This document shows positions 50,461 to 58,383 of a stretch of 64,000 nt of DNA, piece by piece. The first letter of the stretch is position 1. Each line of letters starts with the position of its first letter. Below the pieces are notes generated by a model. That model searched no databases and was not told the origin of the DNA. It saw nothing but the letters and a program-made list of their open reading frames with translations. Position numbers and translations under genes: made by a program. Source of the stretch: an uncultured Acetatifactor sp. (GTDB lineage: Bacteria > Bacillota > Clostridia > Lachnospirales > Lachnospiraceae); NCBI GenBank assembly GCA_910585015.1, contig CAJUCT010000008.1:37232-101231 (forward strand). Direction: 5' to 3'.

Positions 50461-52885
50461 AAGTCTTGAAATAAAGAATTTTAAACTATTTGATGATAAA
50501 TTCGATAAAATGCGGAATATTTCGCAGGCAGATCTGATTTTGCTAAACGGTCCTAACGGATATGGTAAAACGACAATCTTTGATGCGCTGGAACTGGCTT
50601 TGACGGGTGAAATAAAAAGAATCAATACTTATAACGAAGAGTTAGGAGTGTCCAAAAGTGAGAAGTCCAAAAGAAAAATACTGATTGCTAATCCCTCCGA
50701 GGAGGCATATGTAAATGTAGTATTGGAAGAGGATGGAAATGAACTGAAGATGGTGCGGTTTTATGAAAAACCATTGGGGGATCAGGGAACAGAGGCTTCT
50801 CAGGACAATAATCCACACAAGATCTTTAAAAAATTCCAGTTAAGGCTTATTTTTAATGGTGAAGAGATAAAACAGGAGGAAGAAAGAATCCGCGTTTTAA
50901 AGCAGTATAATTTATACGGTATAGGAGATTTTTTTGATAAATGCTGTTTCCTTTCACAAGATGAGCATTTACAGTTTCTGAAAGAGACGAAAAAGGACAA
51001 GTCGATAGCTTTAGATTTTTTGTTTCAATTGCCTGAGAAACAGCAAAAAGAATTGAACAGGGTAAATGCTATTCTCAATTCAATACAAAATTCCAATACA
51101 AAAAACAATTTGGGATTTATGAAAAAATTCGAAAAACTTGAGAATGGCCTAAGAGAAGAGATTGAAAAGCTAGAAAGCATCTTGCAAAATAATTTAGTCG
51201 GACAGAACATGGAAGAGCGGGCGGGGGCTGAATATATGCGTCTGTTTCCGGATAAAGAAATTAATTGGGACGGAGAAAATCCGTTACTTAAAGATGAGGA
51301 ATTTGACGCGGCTCTTAAGGTATTAGAAAGACTGGAGTACTATGCGCAGAATCAGGAAAGCTGCAAAAAATATATTTGGAATAACCCCTACAGGGAATTA
51401 TTGAAGCCTTTTAAGGGGACAGAAGATATTTTATATGAGGAAAATGCGCTTGAGTATGCGTTACGCTTTTTTCCGTTATCACAAAATGGAGAAATACTTG
51501 AAAATAGGTATCACAGGCAACAACAGTTGGAGTTACTTAAGCAAAACTTGGACAAGCGGGAAATCTATAAGCTGAATTGGACGGTGGTGGCCAGTGAAAA
51601 ACTTTTAAAGGAAGAAATGATTGAACTTGCCCAAAGTGATATAAAACAGGTGAGAGCTTTGGAACAAGTTCAGGGAACAATTGATCAAGTACTTTCAGAG
51701 ATCAGCAATACTAGGACTGTCTTATTACGTCAGACAAAGGCGGCTATGGAGCAAAAGGCGATTCCAGACGGGGAATGCCCGTTTTGTGGTACCTCATATG
51801 GTGAGTGGGAGATACTGGAACAACATATTTCAGCAGAAAAAGATAAATTGTTGTCCTTAAGCGAAGGAACAATTATAGATATACAGAATCGAAAAGATGA
51901 TATATATGAAAAATATTTAGACGAAATAGCTGTATCAATACAAGTTCTTTTGCAAAATAGAGTATCAGAGGCGGTTTATAAAAAATGCTTGGAGGTAAAG
52001 AAGTATAAAGCGGGACTGGACGAAATAAATGGGCTGCTCAAAAAAATAAATGTTGAGCTTCCTTTGGAATACCAGGAGGATATGACTCAAACAGCCCTGG
52101 CTTATGAGCATTTGGTTCAATCAATAAAAAATGGATTAATGACAATTCCAGATGCGGTTCAGGAACAGTTGGATTTAAGTGAATTCTGGAAAGATTTTAC
52201 GTATTATTACGATAAAAGTGAGGATAAGTTCAGTGAAAAAGTAGCTTTTATGATATGGGCAAAGAAAGACTATATTATGCGATTTTCATTGGATTCCCGT
52301 AGAAAACTGCTTTTGGTCAAAAAGAGCGAATTATCGAAAATAGTAGACAGGCGTACAAAATTAAATGAAATATACAATATGCTGTCAGAGTATAAAAATG
52401 CCATAGAGGCAGGAGTGACAGATTATAAACAAAAAGTAATCCGGGATATTGAGCCGTTACTGCATGTGTACACTGCGAAGATCCTGCAACAAAAATTTTG
52501 TGGAAAAAGTATTTTTATTTTGACGGATAAAAATATGCAGAATTTCCAGCTGACACATTCACAGGAAGACAATCAGGATATTTTATACAATATGAGTTCA
52601 GGGCAGCTTGCTGCAGTTTCACTTTCTTTTTTGCTCTGTATGCATCAAGTATATGCAAAGCAGCAATCATTGTCTGTTTTACTGATAGATGACCCTGTTC
52701 AGACAATTGATGATGTGAATATGGTGGGGTTAGTGGATATTTTGCGTTTTGAATTTCAAGATACACAGATTTTTATATCAACACATGAGCAAAAGTTTGA
52801 GTGGTATCTGAAATACAAATATGAAAAAGCCCAGAAGAAAATAGAATCGTACAATATGAAGAATATTGTATTACAGGTGGATTGA
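50450..52885 (+). CDS. SMC/Rad50-like ABC ATPase of the three-gene system
   Basis: The 811-aa protein starts MRIKSLEIKNFKLFDD. It has Walker A LNGPNGYGKTTIFDALEL (Lys40), a long helical region with a zinc-hook-like CPFCGTSYGEWE (Cys443, Cys446), the ABC signature NMSSGQLAAVSLSFL (715-719 MSSGQ) and Walker B SVLLIDDPVQTIDD (Asp747-Asp748), followed by ISTHEQKF. This is the full head-hook-head plan of Rad50/SMC-type sensors. In conflict systems such ATPases probably detect DNA or RNA structures and trigger the effector. AAAGGAGG precedes the ATG. Confidence 0.88.
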   Translation: MRIKSLEIKNFKLFDDKFDKMRNISQADLILLNGPNGYGKTTIFDALELALTGEIKRINTYNEELGVSKSEKSKRKILIANPSEEAYVNVVLEEDGNELKMVRFYEKPLGDQGTEASQDNNPHKIFKKFQLRLIFNGEEIKQEEERIRVLKQYNLYGIGDFFDKCCFLSQDEHLQFLKETKKDKSIALDFLFQLPEKQQKELNRVNAILNSIQNSNTKNNLGFMKKFEKLENGLREEIEKLESILQNNLVGQNMEERAGAEYMRLFPDKEINWDGENPLLKDEEFDAALKVLERLEYYAQNQESCKKYIWNNPYRELLKPFKGTEDILYEENALEYALRFFPLSQNGEILENRYHRQQQLELLKQNLDKREIYKLNWTVVASEKLLKEEMIELAQSDIKQVRALEQVQGTIDQVLSEISNTRTVLLRQTKAAMEQKAIPDGECPFCGTSYGEWEILEQHISAEKDKLLSLSEGTIIDIQNRKDDIYEKYLDEIAVSIQVLLQNRVSEAVYKKCLEVKKYKAGLDEINGLLKKINVELPLEYQEDMTQTALAYEHLVQSIKNGLMTIPDAVQEQLDLSEFWKDFTYYYDKSEDKFSEKVAFMIWAKKDYIMRFSLDSRRKLLLVKKSELSKIVDRRTKLNEIYNMLSEYKNAIEAGVTDYKQKVIRDIEPLLHVYTAKILQQKFCGKSIFILTDKNMQNFQLTHSQEDNQDILYNMSSGQLAAVSLSFLLCMHQVYAKQQSLSVLLIDDPVQTIDDVNMVGLVDILRFEFQDTQIFISTHEQKFEWYLKYKYEKAQKKIESYNMKNIVLQVD

Positions 52886-53045
52886 CGATTTTAGAAATAG
52901 ATTGAAAAGGGGAATATATGCCATAGAACGAATTCTTTCCCGTGTGGCGTTATGGAATGACCACAAATTTACAATTATGGATCGCAGAACTGCGTAGGTA
53001 ACAGGGGATCAGCCAGCAGCAACTGGCTGATCGGCTGGGACCTTT
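52886..53045 (+). pseudogene. HTH-type regulator remnant after the conflict operon
   Basis: From 52981 one frame reads IAELRR, a TAA stop (52999-53001), then QGISQQQLADRLG. This is the classic Xre/Cro HTH start (IAELRRQQGISQQQLADRLG) with a Gln codon changed to stop and the downstream part missing. No intact regulator is present. The remnant marks the right side of the AT-rich insertion. Confidence 0.6.
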
Positions 53046-53066
53046 ATGGTCATAATATATTGTCTG

Positions 53067-53573
53067 CTACAGCTTGTCAATGGATTTTTCGGCCGAATTA
53101 TTTTCTTCGTTCCTCTGCCGGAAAGCCCAGAGTTTGTTGACCAGATAATTCATAGGCAGTATCAAAACCAGATTGACACCCTCCGCAAACAGATTGCCAA
53201 GAACCTCCGCGTCCAGAAAACGGATGCCCCACCTGCTCAGCAGCCCGGCCACCGGGGTCATATAGTTCGCGATATGCAGTACATCAATCCAGAGTACCAA
53301 TAACATCAGATTGGCCAGAAATCCCCAGAGATAGGCGATAAACGTCTTGATCAATACCTTCCACCAGACTCTTTTCTCCAGGCTTTCATCTTCTTTGAAT
53401 ACATATCGGTTGTTCCAATAGTAGGCGTTAAAGATACTGAGTACAAATCCCGTGGTGCTGGCAAACAGATAATGTCCCTTCAGGCACACGATCACGGCAT
53501 ATATGACTTCGCTGATCAAAGTATTGGACAGCCCCACCAGGCCGAATTTGAGAAACTGCTTAATGTGTTTCAT
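53067..53573 (-). CDS. GtrA family membrane protein
   Basis: A 168-aa four-helix membrane protein of the GtrA/DPMS family: FGLVGLSNTLISEVIYAV, NAYYWNNRYVF and AEGVNLVLILPMNYLVNKLWAF. Such proteins help flip or deliver lipid-linked sugars for surface glycans. It is the last gene of the glycan cluster. The leader contains two tandem family B units. Confidence 0.92.
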   Translation of the reverse strand: MKHIKQFLKFGLVGLSNTLISEVIYAVIVCLKGHYLFASTTGFVLSIFNAYYWNNRYVFKEDESLEKRVWWKVLIKTFIAYLWGFLANLMLLVLWIDVLHIANYMTPVAGLLSRWGIRFLDAEVLGNLFAEGVNLVLILPMNYLVNKLWAFRQRNEENNSAEKSIDKL

Positions 53574-53611
53574 ATGATAATCGCAATCCTTTTTGTCTAT
53601 GGAGGTTCAAG

Positions 53612-53771
53612 CCTACCTCTTCCCTGCATATCGCAGGCCCAGCCTGCGATACTGCGTTAATACGTATTTGGATGTGCAGCATCCAAACTTACCTCTTCGT
53701 GGATATTGCTGGCCGCGCCTGCAATATCCCTTAATGCGTATTTGGATGTGCAGCATCCAAACTTACCTCTG
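53612..53771 (-). repeat. Two tandem family B units upstream of gtrA
   Basis: On the minus strand each unit reads AGAGGTAAGTTTGGATGCTG, CACATCCAAATACG and a second hairpin. The distal unit has GGATATTGCAGGC/GCCAGCAATATCC; the proximal has ATCGCAGGC/GCCTGCGAT followed by ATGCAGGGAAGAGG. The TTTGGATG/CATCCAAA hairpin is identical in both. Confidence 0.88.
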
Positions 53772-53782
53772 GTTTCAAATGT

Positions 53783-55498
53783 CTATTTTCTATAAAACCG
53801 CACGTATCTGCCGTCATTCACTTGGCTGTACCCGAAATCTTTCTCGATATACTCCATAATCCAGCTTCCGGGATTTTCCTTTAGTTCCCCATACCAGCAG
53901 TCCACCACAATGACATTGGGCTGCTTCTCCGGGTACAGTTCCCAGTAGGTCAGCAGCCTTTCGTCGTAGGCCGTGGGGTCCACGATGGAGTAATGCGCCA
54001 CTTCCGCCCCGGCCATCATGTAGGGCGTAGTGCCTGCGGACGTGACCATGTTGGTCACAATAAGCACTACATCTTCCTCATTTACATAGGTCCCGAAATC
54101 TTCATAATTGCAATTATAGATATAGCAGTTCATATAGTCGGAAAAAATTCCTATCGCCGGGCCGCATTTCATGACACTCTCCGTGTCCGGCACCACATTG
54201 TAGTTCCGGCCCGCCCGGAGCGTATAGCCCTTTCCGAAGATGCTTATCAAACACAGGCTGACCAGCAGGAAATAAATCCATTTTTCTGATGTTTTTCCCA
54301 GTGCTTCCCGCAGGGCCAGTGCCAGGAGGACAGCGCAAAGCAGCACTCCTAAAACCCCATGGGGCAGTGCGTAAAACATTTCCAGGTCGCTGATATAGAC
54401 CACTGCCGCCAGGGAGAGCAGTGTGCCGACAATGCCGGCTGAAAAATATCTCCTGAGAGATCCGGCCTGTCTCCAGACCAGCAGACCGGCCAGCAACAGC
54501 AGAAGCAGGTGCAGCTGATACACCTCGTAGCCGCTTTTTTTCACGGTCCACAGATAGAACTGGACGCATTCCGAGACAAACACGGCGATGGTCATAAACA
54601 CAGGGAGGCTTTGATGCCTGTCCCATCCCGGATTCCTTTTCCGCGCCAGAATCATGCCGGGAAGACTTAAAAGCAGGGTCAGAAGCAGGAAAATACAGCC
54701 GCCCAGCAGATTGGAGAAGATGCCCGGTATCTTTCCCTGGGTAGCGCCGGATATTTCATGAGTCAGGTCAAAGCGCAGCAATAATTCCACATTGCGCAGC
54801 AGTTCCTCCAGGCTCACATGGCCCAGCACCAGGCATAGCCAGATTAGGGCGCTGACAGCGCATGCGCCGGTAAACAGTCCCATGTCGCGCCATTTTTCAG
54901 GCCCGGACTTTCGATATATATATAACAGGAAAAAGGGAAACAGGATCACGCAGGAGGGGTAGGCCAGAACTTCCAGGGCCATCCATAGGCCCGCCATAAA
55001 AACGAGCCAGGCCCTGCCTGTGTTTTTCCGGTCTTTTTGTAAGTAATATTGCAGCAGGCACAGCACCGTCAGGGTAAAGAACCATAGCTGCATATTGGAA
55101 AAATCGGGGATTTGGATGATCTTGGGGACCATATTAAAGTAGATGAGAGCGCAGAGCAGGGCATAATTTCGCTCCAGCAGTTGTCTCAGCACCCGGTAGA
55201 GGCACAGGCTGATGCCGGCCTGGATCAAAGTGGTGCAGACCCTGAGATAGATCAACACGCCCGTATAGGTTCCTGTGAGGGTTTTGTATACCCACATAAG
55301 TATGGTACACAGGAAAGCGGAGGTCTGGTGGGGCTCCCACATCTCTTTGAATAGGCAGTCCCCCCGCAGGGTGCGGTAGCCCATCATCAGCTGGTATTCT
55401 TCGTCCATGGTGTAGTCGAAAAAAATCAGTTTCAGAGCAGCCAGCAGGCTTCCGGTCAAAAGAATTGTAAAGATGATTTTCCATCGTTTTGTTGTCAT
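53783..55498 (-). CDS. GT-C-like polytopic membrane glycosyltransferase
   Basis: The 571-aa protein has about 11-12 membrane helices. The first periplasmic loop has FDYTMDEEYQLMMGYR, the acidic pair typical of GT-C enzymes that use polyprenyl-phosphate sugars. A soluble C-terminal part (about 450-570, DYMNCYIYNCNYEDFGTYV...) resembles the extracellular domain of such enzymes. It probably transfers a sugar from the lipid made by the GT2/GtrA pair to a surface polymer. Acceptor unknown. Confidence 0.78.
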   Translation of the reverse strand: MTTKRWKIIFTILLTGSLLAALKLIFFDYTMDEEYQLMMGYRTLRGDCLFKEMWEPHQTSAFLCTILMWVYKTLTGTYTGVLIYLRVCTTLIQAGISLCLYRVLRQLLERNYALLCALIYFNMVPKIIQIPDFSNMQLWFFTLTVLCLLQYYLQKDRKNTGRAWLVFMAGLWMALEVLAYPSCVILFPFFLLYIYRKSGPEKWRDMGLFTGACAVSALIWLCLVLGHVSLEELLRNVELLLRFDLTHEISGATQGKIPGIFSNLLGGCIFLLLTLLLSLPGMILARKRNPGWDRHQSLPVFMTIAVFVSECVQFYLWTVKKSGYEVYQLHLLLLLLAGLLVWRQAGSLRRYFSAGIVGTLLSLAAVVYISDLEMFYALPHGVLGVLLCAVLLALALREALGKTSEKWIYFLLVSLCLISIFGKGYTLRAGRNYNVVPDTESVMKCGPAIGIFSDYMNCYIYNCNYEDFGTYVNEEDVVLIVTNMVTSAGTTPYMMAGAEVAHYSIVDPTAYDERLLTYWELYPEKQPNVIVVDCWYGELKENPGSWIMEYIEKDFGYSQVNDGRYVRFYRK

Positions 55499-56448
55499 AA
55501 TTTCATGCCGCTTCCGGGCTTTTCACCCGGCGCCGCCTCCTCGTCTATAATGAACGGCGGCCTGGTCCTGGCCGCGTCCAGGGTCCGCCACAGATATTCC
55601 CCCAGAATCCCCAGCATCAGCAGGATCAGTCCCGAGGAACACAGAACAACGCACATCAGGGAGGACCATCCAGCAATGGGAGTCCCCTTGGTAAAATATT
55701 CCACCAGTACACTGATAAACAGGATGACGGCGCCGATGTTGAAAAGTACGCCCACCAGGGACATAAAACGGATGGGAACGTAGGAAAAACTCATCATGGA
55801 ATCCATTACCAGCTTGAATTTTTTGGCAAAAGTCCATTTAGACTTTCCTTTTTCCCGGTCCCTTCTGTCAAAATACACCATGTCCGTCTGAAAGCCTGCC
55901 CACAGCACCTGCAAAGTCAGACTGGAATTTTTTTCATCCAGCCTCTCCAGCACCTCGATTACCTTTCGGTCAATGAGATAGCAGTCACATCCCCCTGCGG
56001 GCATATTCTTGTTTACAAATTTCCTGACCAGAGCGTAGTACAGATTGGCAAAAAAGATTTTTACCCGGCTCTCGTCTCTGGATCTCCGAACTGCCAGAAC
56101 CACCTTGTTTCCTTTTTTCCAGCTGTCATACATCTCCAGAATGAGTTCGGAATCCTCCTGCAAGTCCGCTTGTTTCGTCACGGCGCAGTCCCCGGCGCAG
56201 ACAGACAGGCCCGCCAGCAGCGCCGCGTGTTCCCCGAAATTGCGGGATAATTTTACCAGCCGTACATGGCAGTCCCTCTCCCGGATACGGTTCATGATTT
56301 CCCAGGAACGGTCTTTGGAGCCGTCGTCCACAAAGACGATCTCATAGTCCCCGAGCCGATCCAGTATTTTGGCCTGCATGTCCTCATACAGGTCCATCAG
56401 AGTGTCTTCGTTGTAGTATACCGGAACTACGATGGATAGTTTACTCAT
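55495..56448 (-). CDS. GT2 glycosyltransferase, DPM1/GtrB-like
   Basis: The 317-aa protein has LSIVVPVYYNEDTLMDLYED at the N-terminus, VFVDDGSKD (DxD-like) and TKQADLQEDSELI, and two C-terminal membrane helices (about 230-300), the GtrB layout. It likely charges polyprenyl phosphate with a sugar. The usual DADLQ is KQADLQ. The start at 56448 follows GGAGGGACGGG and overlaps the previous gene by eight bases. Confidence 0.9.
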   Translation of the reverse strand: MSKLSIVVPVYYNEDTLMDLYEDMQAKILDRLGDYEIVFVDDGSKDRSWEIMNRIRERDCHVRLVKLSRNFGEHAALLAGLSVCAGDCAVTKQADLQEDSELILEMYDSWKKGNKVVLAVRRSRDESRVKIFFANLYYALVRKFVNKNMPAGGCDCYLIDRKVIEVLERLDEKNSSLTLQVLWAGFQTDMVYFDRRDREKGKSKWTFAKKFKLVMDSMMSFSYVPIRFMSLVGVLFNIGAVILFISVLVEYFTKGTPIAGWSSLMCVVLCSSGLILLMLGILGEYLWRTLDAARTRPPFIIDEEAAPGEKPGSGMKL

Positions 56449-56875
56449 CCGCCCGTCCCTCCATTTTTCCAAGCTCTGCCAGATAAACCGGATAGTCTCT
56501 TATATATTCCGCCGCGTCATAATGTCTGCTGGCCAGCACCAGCAACACGGAATCTTCCGAGAAATCATACATGTCCTTCCAGACCATGGGAGAGAGATAC
56601 AGCCCCATCCGGGGGCGGTTCAACTCGATCACCTTGGACTGTCTGCCATTGTCAACCCTGACTCTGCTGGTGCCCGACACATTTACCAGCAAAAACTCTG
56701 TCTCCCGGTTGGCGTGCTGTCCCCGCACCACCTCCGGGTCCGATCCGTATATATAAAAGACCCGTTTAATGTCAAAGGGGATGTCCGCGCCGTCTCCCTC
56801 GATTACCACCAGGTTGCCCCGTTCGTCACCCAGGTCCGAAAATTCTATGATTTTGTACTGTTCTTCCAGATTCAT
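56441..56875 (-). CDS. fdtA: FdtA-like TDP-4-keto-6-deoxyhexose 3,4-ketoisomerase
   Basis: The 144-aa cupin of the FdtA/QdtA/WxcM-like family. Seen: ERGNLVVIEG, KRVFYIYGSDPEVVRGQHA with the catalytic His, EFLLVNVSGTSRVRVDNG, and YLSPMVWKDMYDFS. It converts TDP-4-keto-6-deoxyglucose to the 3-keto sugar for amination by the adjacent aminotransferase. Whether the product is Fuc3N or Qui3N cannot be told. Its leader is a family A hairpin. Confidence 0.85.
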   Translation of the reverse strand: MNLEEQYKIIEFSDLGDERGNLVVIEGDGADIPFDIKRVFYIYGSDPEVVRGQHANRETEFLLVNVSGTSRVRVDNGRQSKVIELNRPRMGLYLSPMVWKDMYDFSEDSVLLVLASRHYDAAEYIRDYPVYLAELGKMEGRADE

Positions 56876-56886
56876 AATTTCCTCTT

Positions 56887-56998
56887 ATTTAGAGTTCCGC
56901 ATGTTTCCGGCAAGTCCACAGAACGGTGATGAACATCCGGCCGTTTAGGGCGTCCGTATATTCATCAGTGGACTTGCAGGAAACATGCTGTTTAGAAG
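56887..56998 (-). repeat. Family A leader hairpin before fdtA
   Basis: GCATGTTTCCGGCAAGTCCAC (56899-56919) pairs with 56968-56988 over 21 bp with one mismatch; inner GATGAACATCCGG...GTATATTCATC also pairs. On the minus strand it starts TAAACAGCATGTTTCC and ends GCATGCGGAACTC-like CGGAACTCTAAATAAGAGG before the ATG. A stray copy of the terminus (TTCCGCATGTTTA) lies at 57015-57027, where fdtB ends. Confidence 0.9.
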
Positions 56999-57024
56999 GT
57001 CTGTGGATCTTCGGTTCCGCATGT

Positions 57025-58128
57025 TTACTCCGTAAAGGAGTTCAGTGCCTCTATGACAATCCCCTGTTCTTCGTCCGTCATCCCGTTATACATGGGAATG
57101 GACAGAACCGTATCCGCGTATTCCTCGGTAAGGGGATAGTCTCCCCTCTTGTGTCCCAGATATGCATAGGCTTCCGATAGATGGGGCGGTATGGGATAGT
57201 GGATAATCGTGCCGATTTCCTGCCGATCCAGATATTGTATCAGTTTCTCGCGCTCCTCCGTGCGGATCACATACTGGTGCCACACGCTGCCGCAGCCCGG
57301 TCTTACCCGGGGCAGAAGAAGCCGTTCGTTATGTAGTTCCTGACTATATCGGTCGGCCAGCTTTCTTCTCTCCTCCGTCAACTCCGACAGGTGTTTTAAG
57401 CGGACGCGCAGCAGCCCCGCCTGCAATTCATCCAACCGGGAATTGGCCCCCACCACTTTATTGTAGTAGCGCCTCTCACTGCCATAGTTGCGGTACATCC
57501 GTATGCTCCCGGCGATCTCCTCATCGTCTGTGACGATGGCGCCTCCATCGCCGTAGGCCCCCAGATTTTTGGAGGGGTAAAAGGAAAAACAGCCGATATC
57601 CCCAAAGGTGCCGGTCATTTTGCCCTGAAAGCATGCCCCGTGGGACTGGGCGCAGTCCTCCACCAGACGCAGATGATATTTACGGCAGACTTGCAGAATC
57701 TCTTTCATATTGGCGGACTGGCCGTACAGATGCACCACCAGTATGGCCTTTGTCCGCTGCGTCACAAGTTCCTCCAGCCGTGAGGTATCCATATTGAAAA
57801 AAATATCCGGCTCCACAAAGACGGGCGTGGCTCCGTTGATGGTTATACCCATTACGCTGGCAATATAGGTATTGGCCTGCACGATCACCTCGTCGCCGCT
57901 GCCGATGCCCAGGACCCGGAAAGCCAGCCACAGGGCGTCCAGGCCGCTGGCCAGGCCCACGCAGTACCGGGAACCGGTATAGTTCGCAAATTCCCTCTCA
58001 AAGCTCTCCACCTCCGGTCCCAGCACGTACCGTCCCGAGCGCAGAACCTCCAGGGCCTTGGCTTCCAGTTCCTGCTGATATTGATAGAAAACCCGATCCA
58101 GACGATTAGGCATTATTTTCCCGGCCAT
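57025..58128 (-). CDS. fdtB: DegT/DnrJ family sugar aminotransferase, FdtB-like
   Basis: A 367-aa PLP enzyme that aminates a keto sugar. It has SGRYVLGPEVESFEREFA, LASGLDALWLAFRVLG, EDCAQSHGACFQGK (PLP phosphate region), SFYPSKNLGAYGDGGA with the Schiff-base Lys, and YPIPPHLSEAYAYLG. Paired with the FdtA-type ketoisomerase it would make a 3-amino-3,6-dideoxyhexose on TDP. The start at 58128 follows AGGAG; no TDP-sugar synthase genes are in the window. It heads the cluster with its own promoter. Confidence 0.93.
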   Translation of the reverse strand: MAGKIMPNRLDRVFYQYQQELEAKALEVLRSGRYVLGPEVESFEREFANYTGSRYCVGLASGLDALWLAFRVLGIGSGDEVIVQANTYIASVMGITINGATPVFVEPDIFFNMDTSRLEELVTQRTKAILVVHLYGQSANMKEILQVCRKYHLRLVEDCAQSHGACFQGKMTGTFGDIGCFSFYPSKNLGAYGDGGAIVTDDEEIAGSIRMYRNYGSERRYYNKVVGANSRLDELQAGLLRVRLKHLSELTEERRKLADRYSQELHNERLLLPRVRPGCGSVWHQYVIRTEEREKLIQYLDRQEIGTIIHYPIPPHLSEAYAYLGHKRGDYPLTEEYADTVLSIPMYNGMTDEEQGIVIEALNSFTE

Positions 58129-58164
58129 AGATTTTCTCCTATTGTGTTTTGACTTACAATGACA

Positions 58165-58193
58165 AGAATACCATGATTTTAAGAGGTTTACAA
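58165..58193 (-). promoter_or_regulatory. Promoter of the amino-sugar/glycan operon
   Basis: Minus-strand TTGTAA (58193-58188) and TATTCT (58170-58165), 17-nt spacer, 37 nt before the fdtB start. The rest of 58194-58383 shows only a weak hairpin (CTAAAG/CTTTTAG, near 58350) that may end the racemase transcript. Confidence 0.55.
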
Positions 58194-58383
58194 TAGGTAC
58201 CGAGAGAAACTTTAGCATTCCGGAAGTTCCGGTTCGTTTGGCTTTAGTATTAAACAAAATCAAAGTGATGCGGAAGAGTATTATGAGGGGGCAACAGTAT
58301 TGCCTGCTGTGTCTCAATTTTAACGTCCATAAAAAGCTAAAAGTATGCCTTTAGGAAGGGAGAATTTTTTACCGTAATATATA

